Source: Apiospora phragmitis
Taxonomy: Eukaryota > Ascomycota > Sordariomycetes > Amphisphaeriales > Apiosporaceae
Assembly (NCBI GenBank): GCA_038363925.1
Contig: JAQQWL010000002.1
Location: 1,860,001-1,924,000, forward strand
DNA length: 64,000 nt
Direction: 5' to 3'
Made by a program: the position numbers and the translations under genes. Below are positions 56,119-64,000 of the stretch, piece by piece. The notes under the pieces were generated by a model. The model searched no databases and was not told where the DNA came from. It was given only the letters and a program-made list of their open reading frames with translations. Each line of letters starts with the position of its first letter. Position 1 is the stretch's first letter.

Positions 56119-58277
56119 ACGGTCAGTTTTCCATATTAAGTTGCACTACGTGCGTAATTATTGACGTACCACTGTCTCTTGCAACTTCCGGCCGTTCCCG
56201 TATCACTCCATATGGCTTCTTCCGACGGCGAAGAAGGTCCAGGGGAATACTCAGCTGCGGCTGTGGCCGCGGCCATCAGCTGTGGTGTCTTCCCCGGGAC
56301 TCGCCATGCCGAAGGGGGTCTGTAAGTTAGGATGTTAACGCTGCGCACTTCTTGATAATATAGTGCATATCACTTACGCGCTCTGGCCCGATCCATGGTG
56401 CCCGGGGTTTGGCTCTGTCTATGAAGGAACTTAGTCAGTATAATCGATGTTTCTTTTGGGGCACCGTGGTGTACTTACCGGGCCGCCAACCTTGGCTCGA
56501 TATGTGCGGAGGGCCCAGACTCGGCTGTACATTTTCTTCCCCGAATGGAATGGCTTCTTCCAAAGGGTGGAGCCTATCGATGCGCCAACCTTGGGCTCAA
56601 TATACGCCGAGTCCGGGCCCCAAGCAGTATACTTTAGAAGGTATTCGCATCTGGTGGCTTCTCTTCTCATCCTGGATCTGCTCGTCTTCGAGCCGGGTCT
56701 CCTTCCTCCCTGGTGATGCATGGAGGTTGAAAAGGCCGGACAGGCCAAGCTAAGATTCTTGATGGCGAACCCAGAGGCACGACATCGGTCATGGTCATGA
56801 CGAGCTCGGCCTGTCCAGCCTTCAATGCTGATGTTCATGTTGAACATGAATCTTGTGGTTCTGATCTGTTGCGTTGCTCAGTATCACAAGGGAGAGGTAG
56901 ATGATGTCGCCGAAAGGAGGCGCAAATGCCGACGAGGATAGTTCGGGAGTGGTACTGGAGGGATAGGTAGGCGACTTCGTCAAAAGAGGGCGTAGACCCA
57001 GCCGCCCTTGAGCTGGGCAAAAGAAGGTTCCCTACTGCTTCCAAGTATTCTTCGTGTTCTGACGAAGAGTGTGGGCTGTCTTCGGGGTGGAAGCTGAAGT
57101 CGCACTTCAGGCTCAGGTCGTGGTCGGATACGCAGCAACGCAGACGGGTAGTATTCCTTCTTCACTTTCTGGGGGAATTTTCTGAGGCGAGAAAGGCAAA
57201 GGCTAGTCATTGTTGTGGCCGCACGTGGCTGCAGTTGTCAATGTCTTTGGCAGACCTCCTGCTACTGCAGTGTCCGTCAGTGACGCCTGCAACATCATTG
57301 GGCTTGTAGACTCGGTGACGGCAGCCACCTTATTGTTATTGTTCTTCTGGACCTTCGGTAGTGACCCGGCTTCGAAGGGTTGGAACCGGTGGAACGAAAC
57401 CTTGGACGTCTAAGTGGTGGTTGTGTCGGGCGGCGATTCCTTTAGCCGGCTCCATGCTATATAATCAGCTTATCGCGACTAGGTAGGAAGGCCCTGACAA
57501 GGCTTTTCTCTCGCAGCCTTGGTCTTTCCGCTAAGACGACTTGCTTTGGTTGCTGCTGCTAGTAGTAACCGGAAACAGCGTGTCATGTTGGAGGGAAGCA
57601 CCAATATTTCTACTTTGTTTCTCTGTACTCCTTTTCTTCCTCGTGTTTGCTCTTTCTCTATTTTCTCGTCTTTATTTTCTCCTGTTTGTTTTGTTTTGTT
57701 TTATTTTTGTAGGCATATAGTGTCTTCGCTGGACAATTGTGGCAATCAGCCATCACCTCTGAGGACTTTTTCGGGTATACAACCGGTTGTTTGAAGAGCT
57801 TGGTCGGAAAATATCATGGGTTTCTGGCCTTCTCGATATTCCCCCTTGAAATGTATGTAGAGCTTCAAGCAGCAGAGACTGGGTGACTGGACTCCGAGTA
57901 AGTGCTGATTAGGGACTGGAGGGGAGTGGTGTGCCAAGGGAAGGTACCAGCGGCATCCATCCATGACTTCCAATACGAGCTGCATGGAGACGGCATTGGA
58001 CGCAAGCTCCGTGCATGCCGCGAGAGTCGAAACGCATGACAGGAGATGGTCATTACATCCCTGCACCCTATGGGATGCAACATTTCCAGGGCCGTTGATG
58101 TCTTGACTATCGTGGCTCTGATCGCTGCAGCCAGGTCGAACGCCTCTACCACCCGGCCAGGTCCAATGCCTCTATTTTCCATCTATACTTTCGGCAGTCC
58201 TGGTCTTGTGCCTTTCGTTCGGAGCATGCGCCCAGATGCTGCGTCCAACTCGCTTTTTCCACCGCTATCATGCCTCT
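56119..58277. other. Fragment mosaic, no recognised gene
   Basis: A plus-strand start at 56212 (MASSDGEEGPGEYSAAAV) runs to a GTAAGT donor near 56321 and could be a small first exon, but no convincing second exon follows. A minus frame at 56847-56431 (YLLKYTAWGPDSAYI) is unassigned. Confidence 0.3.
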
Positions 58278-58554
58278 CTCAGCCTTGCGGATCGCAATTC
58301 TCGCCAGGGCGTCCTTCTGGTTGCGGCGTACCGGTTTGCCAGTAGATCCCAGGCGTAGAAGGATTATGATAATGCATGTGCTGGTGTTGGTGTTGGTGTT
58401 GGTAGTACCAAGCGTTTGCGGAGCCATGATGGAAAGCAGCAAAGGAAAGGTCGTGGTAAGGGTGGTCATGCAAGACAGTGTCGGAGTTAGACGTAGGTCT
58501 CATCGCCGTCCTTGTCGTCGGCGACAGAGCTCTTGGCGATACACGATTTTCTGA
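58278..58554 (-). pseudogene. Copy of last exon and 3' flank of the 19.8-kb Myb-like gene
   Basis: On the minus strand it repeats SSVADDKDGDET and the stop of the third exon of the gene at 19791-20699, then about 210 bp of its 3' flank (compare 20700-20913; both contain a CA-rich CACCAxCAxCA stretch). The rest of the gene is absent here; its 5' end copies are at 43.1 kb. Confidence 0.75.
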
Positions 58555-58926
58555 ATACTCACAAGGTGGCTTTAATCACACTGTGATCATCGTACGCGAC
58601 TAGGCCGCGGGCCGCAAGTAAGCCAGGGGCAGTCCTGTGGCTCAAGGGAAGTAATACAGACTTCCCATGGCTCCTGACTTTCGCAGAAATCTCTCAGTGT
58701 CCTGGACTGATGTGTTTGTTCTCCTTGGGGTTGATGTCATACTTCGCTCGCAGCATTTCAAAAGCCTCCGCCAAATCGTTCTGGTATCCGGTGTGGTATT
58801 TGCATTTCGTAACCCGCGGGATGTCGAATTGGAGGTAAACTAGCTTTATCGTACGGACAGGTTTGCGGTCCGGCTTGCTGACTGCCGAAGCCAGAGCAGC
58901 GCGGTAAGGAACGCTGGCCAGTTCCT

Positions 58927-58958
58927 GATCAGCTAGGAATACCCGCTGAACTTAAGCA
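58927..58958 (+). rRNA. 28S rRNA 5'-end fragment, first piece (32 bp)
   Basis: Matches fungal 28S from GATCAG through TAGGAATACCCGCTGAAC and TTAAGCA with one mismatch. In normal 28S the next bases are TATCAATAAGCGG, which appear only 143 bp further on. Confidence 0.85.
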
Positions 58959-59101
58959 AATAGCCGGTCAACGGCCTCGTCGTTTGCCTCTTCCAGGTAG
59001 AAGTTATACTTTGCCTTGGTGTCATGGGGAATCGACAAGAATGTCTCTATGACAAGTCCCAGGTCGCTGAAACATTTCAGTCTGTTGAACAGAACTGACT
59101 T

Positions 59102-59135
59102 ATATCAATAAGCGGAGGAAACGAAACCAACCAGG
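59102..59135 (+). rRNA. 28S rRNA 5'-end fragment, second piece (34 bp)
   Basis: ATATCAATAAGCGGAGGAAA and CGAAACCAACCAGG: the direct continuation of the first piece in fungal 28S, with two small differences. Separated from it by 143 bp that are coding on the other strand. Confidence 0.85.
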
Positions 59136-59400
59136 ACTCTTCCAGGTAAGTAAATCCCTCCAATTCCGCTCGGAGAGAACTGTTGTTGCGCCAATTCTTT
59201 CCCATCACTTGGTAGCACTCGCCGGCTTCCCGACTGCAGTACGTGTTGCGCACGTCGAGCCTTGGCCGCTTTCTCGGCAAGTCCACCCTCTTCTGCGGAA
59301 GTGACCTCGAAAACGGTAAAGAACAATGAGAACCTGGATACAGTACCCCCTGCATGTCGGTCGTCTGATCCGTGCTCGACACCTACGTTGGATGTAGAAG

Positions 59401-59930
59401 AACGGAAAAGCGCGATAGATTGTACCCATCACTCTTGCTGCTGTGGCCGACTCCTTCGGACCGACTCCTTGCTTCTGTATCATTCTGTCATAGCGAAGCT
59501 CATCCCAATCACGGCAACGCTGAGCCCAAATAAGACCAAGTCCTGCGTACTTGATGAGCAGATCGCCAAGGATCATAGTGGTTATACCAATGGCCAGCCA
59601 GTTCGGCCACGTGCTTCAAGGAGAGCCGCGGAAGATGGCGAGGCGGTACAGGCGTCGCCGGGAATTACGGCTGCGATTGTCTGTTCAGTCCGCTGTATTC
59701 TAGTCGAACTGTACCGACTGGCCATCTTTCAACTAATCTGATCTGTCAAGCTTTGCTTGCTGGGATCAGCCACCTCCATGCCTTGCTTGCTCGGGCCTGG
59801 TGAGTGCCGTGCTCGATCGAGCGGCAAGTAACGACCAATCGAGCGACTCCATTATGCTCGACCATATGCTCGTATCTCTTCTTCAAGCTCGGGCCTTCTT
59901 GGATTATGATAGCCCCCGTACCAGGCAGAA
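59401..59930. other. Fragment mosaic
   Basis: A minus frame near 59560-59420 (GLIWAQRCRDWDELRYDRM) looks protein-like but unassigned; it could be the upstream part of the gene interrupted by 28S pieces. Confidence 0.3.
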
Positions 59931-60647
59931 CTATCGTTGTCTTTCTTCTTGGGCGATGCCATCTTGCCGAAGCTTCAATGCTGTAAGAAAGATGCGTCGG
60001 CAACTGTGGTGTTGGGAGGCATCTCCAGTATGGGCTTTCTCGTCTTGGGCAGCGCGAGGGTTAAGGAGAGCCTTGAACTTCTCCTGGTACTTTTCTTCGG
60101 TGTACTTTCCCGAATCTCTCTTCTTCTAGAGCGATCGCTTCTTGTCTTCCTCCATACAAGAGGCGGCGAAGGCGACGTCCACCTGCGCCTTGTACGCCGC
60201 GTCGGTGGGTGTCCCCGTCACGGCCGTCCCGGGGAACTGCCACTCGATGGACGCCTGGTTCGCCAGGAGGCGTTCCTGGTGGCGTCCGAGTAGCAGAATG
60301 CGCGAGGCACCCGCGGCGGCGAAGAAGAGGATGGTCTCGTACTCGAAGCGGTGATCTTCGCCCCGTTGCCCTGGCTGAGGCGTCAATACCGTTGGAGATT
60401 GCAACGGAGGAACATGATCCGCAGAATTCTGCGCAGCAGCAGCTCCCATCACAGGTGCTTCGGCCACAGACGCCAGCATAGAATTTGAAGATCCAAGTCC
60501 GCCACTCCATGCGCAACCTTGAGCATTGGCTAGGTGAGTGCCTTGGCGCCCGTGTCCTCTTCTTCCGCTCCTCATAGGTATCAATGATATTTCGGAACGC
60601 CTCATAGAGTCGCCGCACCAGTTCTTTGTCGGTCCCAAGATGCACAC
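59931..60647 (-). pseudogene. Relative of the AlkB-like relic, with in-frame TAG
   Basis: Minus frame from 60647 ends SCMEEDKKRSL and TAG at 60128-60126; the same frame goes on with KKRDSGKYTEEKYQEKFKAL to a stop at 59931. This end is homologous to the end of the relic at 53230-53625 (MEEDKKR, DSGKY, KYQEKFKAL). The upstream part (FLLLGRHQ region, ANQASIEWQFPGTAV) is different from the oxygenase part of the other copy, so one or both are chimeric. Confidence 0.55.
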
Positions 60648-60856
60648 CGTTTCGATCTCGGTCGTCTGATCCGGGCTGGAGACTTACGTTACCAATGGCC
60701 AGCTAGTTCTGCCATGACCTAAGGTGCGTAAGCCATATTACCAAAGATATGATCCTTAAGGTATTCAATAACTTCGCGGTATCCTCTCATCTGCTCTGTC
60801 GTATAGAGACATAAGACGTCTGACCCGACCCAGGCGCAGTGCCCTGCCCACCATCG

Positions 60857-61005
60857 TGCACCGGGTCCTGCACCGGGTCCTGCACCGGGTCCTGCACCGG
60901 GTCCTGCACCGGGTCCTGCACCGGGTCCTGCACCGGGTCCTGCACCGGGTCCTGCACCGGGTCCTGCACCAGCTCTTGCACCAGCTCTTGCACCAGCTTC
61001 TTGCA
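60857..61005. repeat. 12-bp tandem repeat, followed by related repeats
   Basis: About ten units of tgcaccgggtcc, then units of tgcaccagctct; a further, different 12-bp repeat (ggttattctccg) follows at about 61055-61105. All frames are open, giving GAGP or HRVL-type repeats in apparent ORFs that I do not regard as genes. Confidence 0.85.
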
Positions 61006-61925
61006 CCGGGTGATGATCCGGGGTCTGCTCGGGGTTGTGCTCCAGATGGAATAGCTCAGGGTTATGCTCCGGGTTATTCTCCGGGTTATTCTCCGGGTTG
61101 TGCTCCAGGCTACGCTCCGAAATTAGCTCGGGGTTCTCCTCGGCCTGCTCGCGATCGTACTGTGCAAAGTGCCGCCGTCACCGGGGCTTGGGGACCAGGT
61201 GCTTGGATCTGGGGTCTATCGCGGGGTCTGGGACATCAAATCTTCGATCATCGAAGGCTGCGAGTTCTGCACAAGACCCGAAGTCTTGATGTGCAAAGCC
61301 CTTGGGTGGCGCTTGTAGGTGTTACTGTTGTTAATGTGCTCCTACGAGAAGCTGAAGCCCGACGCGGATGGGGTCGCAGCTCGAGAGCCCCTTGTAGACG
61401 GGGCATCCATCTCGAGCGCGATGGGAGAGCTTTCTGCATCCTCATTATGGCGCCTCGAGGCTCTGGAGGATGCAATGACCATCGACGTCGAATTGGCCGT
61501 CAAAGCCGCCTGCATCGCCCATGTTGCTAGCGACGTCATCGTCATCATCATCTTCCTCGGCAGCATAGTCCAAGTTCGAGGGGCCGGCGGCCATAGATGG
61601 ATCCATGGTACTGGGACCCAGTTCCCGACTGTTCGTGCCAAGAGCCCGGACTTGGTGGCATCAGTCGATGCCCTTTAACAGCCGATACATGAAGGACTTG
61701 ATGATCTCGGCAACCATACATGGAGGACTTGATGATCTTGGTCAGCAAGACAACTCGCTCACCAGAGTCATCATCTTCCGTAGTCTGATCCTCGTTCCAG
61801 ATTGTATCGGATTCTGGAGAGTACGTTGTGAGGATATTTTGATCTTGTAATCCTTTATCTGATCCAGGGCATGGGTGAATCTGACAAGCTTCTCTCTCAT
61901 GGAGTAGAAGAAGTTGCCGCGCCCA
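61006..61925. other. Fragment mosaic, no recognised gene
   Basis: Open frames over the repeat continue into this stretch; no motif. Short direct repeat of acatggaggacttgatgatct-like sequence near 61690 and 61720. Confidence 0.3.
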
Positions 61926-63015
61926 TCATCTTCTGGCACGTCGGACCTTCTGGGGGGCTTGTGCCAGCAGTCGAGCCTGCCGGGTCTCCCTTAGCCGGAA
62001 AGTGATCAAAATCTCGTATGCAAAGGCCGGTACCGTATCTGGTTTGTTGTCGGGGGATACAACGTTCGAACCGTCGATGAACAAGTAAGGGGTGCAGGCG
62101 GTTCTGTTTGTGTCCCACAAACCGGTTGAACTGGAGGCATTCCCTCCTCCGCTTCAAGATGTTCCTCATCCCATAGTAAAATTCCATGTAGGCCGCATAT
62201 TGAACTTGCTTCGCTTCGCAGTCCCTCTCGGCTCTTGACTTCTTGGTAGCTGGGGACGATGAGGGAAAACCAGGCCCCGGCGGGTGCGGGACCTGAACCG
62301 AACCAGATATGCCATCATCGTCAGGCGAGAAGCTAGCCAGACGTGTATCCGGTGTGCCATTGAACGAATCGGCAGCGCCACTGGACGAGTGAGGAGGCTG
62401 GGGTCGGTTTGCCTCCAGAATCGCTAAGGACTGCAGCCTTGAACTCGTCACTGAACTCTTCGTTGTTGAAGAAGACCCAGTCATACTGGTGGAGCTTATG
62501 TGAGTTGAAGCAAGCCTCGAACTGTGCGATAGTGTGAACCATGGCGACAACGTCCGAATTGCTGATATGTCTCTCGAGAAGGAACACTTCGCTGTAAACC
62601 AACTCATCCGGATTGACGGAGCGGCCGAATTCGAGATGGTTCTGGCAGGATATCGATAGGCATGTCCATCCCTCAGTGTACACAGTCTTGCTGTAAGTAG
62701 CACACCGATTGCAGGACTTTCCATCGCACCGGAACTCACCGACGAGAACTGGCTCCGCATCATAAGGTAGATGAGTGCGGCCTTGGGTCGGGATGCATGT
62801 TGATCCAGAAGCTCTCTGCTTGATAACTCGACAGGATCAACGTGGCTATAATCGCGGACCCATTTCAAGGGATCAATTTGCTTGTGTTCGCTGTGATAGC
62901 CGTTGTGAAGCTCAGGGCTTGGGTACACGAATATGGTAGGTTCATTTCCGATGTTAATCATAGGCGATGCCGCGCCCTGCAGCATTGGATCATCGCGTGA
63001 ATAAATCGATACCAT
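61926..63015 (-). pseudogene. Unknown gene with three frame breaks and possible zinc site
   Basis: Starts at 63015 (MVSIYSRDDPMLQGAASPM), runs to KAALIYL, shifts by one base near 62763-62768, then reads DAEPVLVGEFRCDGKSCNRC, WTCLSISCQN, DELVYSEVFLLERH, QYDWVFFNNEEFSDEF; shifts near 62390; reads RAERDCEAKQVQYAAYMEFY; shifts again near 62115; and ends in DTNRTACTPYLFIDGSN and AYEILITFRLRE. The cysteines C-x4-C-x2-C and C-x4-C could bind zinc. No family recognised. A part is duplicated at 50839-51027. Confidence 0.5.
62567..62761. repeat. Duplicated segment, copy 2 (partner 50839-51027)
   Basis: Same orientation as copy 1. It lies inside the three-times-shifted gene above and keeps the cysteine pattern, so it is nearer to the original. 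Confidence 0.8.
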
Positions 63016-64000
63016 CAGGATAAGGAGCAGCAGACCGGCAAATGTAGCCAGATCCCTTCCAAGCGGCTCTGGCGGCCTCCTCCATGATCTTTCTTATAAC
63101 GAAATCTTGGAATTCGACGCCGTCGCTGAGGGACAGCAGCGGGTCCCGCACGCAGCTGTACTTTGCTGCCAGTTCTTTGACAACCTCCAAGCGACAGCAA
63201 ATATCTCCGGGTGGCCTGCAATGCGTGCCATAGCTCGGCCATTTCTCTGCGGCAGCTCTGCGTCCGATAGCAGCAACCAATGTTCAAATCTTCGAAAGAA
63301 AACATGAACAGAGGCAGTCGCAAATCGTATTCATCATCTCGCAGGTGCAAACTTTAGCGCTCGGCAGTCTTATCCAGGGCACGGCGCGGTTCCAAACAAG
63401 CAAAAGAGGGAGAGAGAAAAGCTCCCTTGATCTGCTGAATCACTGCAGCAGTGTTAGTAGCCTCGTCATGGAATAGTGAAACTCGGGATCTCGATGGGAC
63501 TTACTCTTCATTGCTCTATCAACAGCGGCATCCAGGTCCGGACCTAGCTCGCGGTAGCGCAATGTCAAACCGATGGCCATATATCGTGAGATTCGGGGAG
63601 GCTGCTGATGATGCAGTTTCGAGCTCCTCTTTTCGCGCCTATCCTTCTTCATGGCATCGCTGCTTTCGATAACAGCAGCCGGTGTTCAAACCTTCAAACG
63701 AAAAAGAAAGAAGAGGGGAGGAAGCAAAGAACAGGCTACATGGGGTTCGTCGCCCGCCGTGTCACGAGCGCCAGAGCCGGAGGGACACTCGCCAAAGCTC
63801 GAACTACGCCTACGCTGACGAACCATCACATCACCTTCTTTAGAAGGAGACGACTTCGACATGCCTCTCGGCTGCATCTCGTAGATACCAGGTCCCGCAT
63901 CGGCACTAGCAGACCCCTTTCCTCTCCCCATTGATGTTCTTGCTGCTACTGCGGCAAGTCGACCAGCTCGGTCATGCTGTCGTGGCCGTTTCCGTTGCCG
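63016..64000. other. End of window, fragment mosaic
   Basis: Minus frames at 63280-62990 (YSCVRDPLLSLSDGVEFQDF, VIRKIMEEAARAAWKG) and 63652-63440 (RYMAIGLTLRYRELGPDLD) look protein-like and may be upstream exons or another member of the ERD-type family; the phrases GSNVxTxR-like gene starts could not be joined. Nothing certain. Confidence 0.3.

Larger units (their letters stand above)
58694..59400 (-). pseudogene. Unknown gene interrupted by two 28S rRNA pieces
   Basis: Read down from about 59330: VFEVTSAEEGGLAEKAAKA, a one-base frame change, then GECYQVMGKNWRNNSSL, FTYLEE; here a 28S piece (59135-59102) intrudes; then VLFNRLKCFSDLGLVIETF, NFYLEEANDEAVDRL; here a second 28S piece (58958-58927) intrudes, adding a TAA in frame; then ELASVPYRAALASAV, RTIKLVYLQFDIPRVTKCKY, EAFEMLRAKYDINPKEN and a stop at 58694. 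The flanks of each piece read as one protein. No family recognised. Confidence 0.55.

Noticed and set aside
60719..61530. GAGP or HRVL repeat proteins
   Set aside because: Translations of 12-bp repeats in all frames.
1..64000. CRISPR array or bacterial operon structure
   Set aside because: Introns, nuclear tRNA introns and fungal families show eukaryotic DNA; tandem repeats here have no spacers.

Overview
The window looks like nuclear DNA of a filamentous ascomycete (Pezizomycotina). The evidence is short spliceosomal introns (GTAAGT-type donors, CTAAC-type branch sites), fungal cytochrome P450s, a secreted GH65 acid trehalase, two intron-containing nuclear tRNA genes, small fungal Myb-like nuclear proteins, and rDNA pieces of fungal type. 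The 18S 3' end reads CAAACTCGG, which leans towards a Sordariomycete-like fungus, but that is a weak inference.

Left part (1-34 kb): real genes separated by roomy intergenic DNA. In order: a 94-residue secreted cysteine-rich protein (1.7 kb); a P450 with a broken last codons (3.1-4.8 kb); a MITE with TA duplications (5.4 kb); a six-exon CYP52-like P450 (minus, 5.8-7.7 kb); a GH65 acid trehalase (minus, 8.2-11.3 kb) whose frame is disturbed twice; a small Myb-like gene (13.8 kb); an APH-like phosphotransferase (minus, 15.3-16.4 kb, disrupted); tRNA-Ala(AGC) and tRNA-Lys(CTT), both with introns; two more Myb-like genes (19.8 and 22.1 kb minus), the second with a dense cluster of a TCAGACG motif upstream; a coiled-coil protein with exactly 20 copies of the heptad DQNNTRL (26.8 kb); and a SANT/Myb-like nuclear protein (31.5 kb) whose frame continues past an in-frame TAG. 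Several of these genes differ from an intact frame by one base, often in a short homopolymer, so either young decay or unpolished assembly is at work.

Middle part (34-41.5 kb): no gene I can recognise; scattered open frames only.

Right part (41.5-64 kb): a mosaic of decayed gene fragments, nearly all on the minus strand: broken copies of the 19.8-kb Myb-like gene (5' end at 43.1 kb, 3' end at 58.5 kb), two solo-LTR-like elements, a polyketide synthase ketoreductase fragment, a 2OG/AlkB-like oxygenase relic and a relative of it, tandem minisatellites, and duplicated stretches 11.7 kb apart. Inside this mosaic lie four short rDNA pieces (18S 3' end, 5.8S, and two neighbouring bits of the 28S 5' end), all on the plus strand and in rDNA order over 15 kb. 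At least the 28S and 18S pieces sit antisense inside protein-coding frames. This is the oddest structure in the window.

The Myb-like genes plus their relics suggest local expansion of one small nuclear-protein family. The two P450s and the trehalase are neighbours, but no complete biosynthetic backbone enzyme is present, so I do not call a metabolite cluster.
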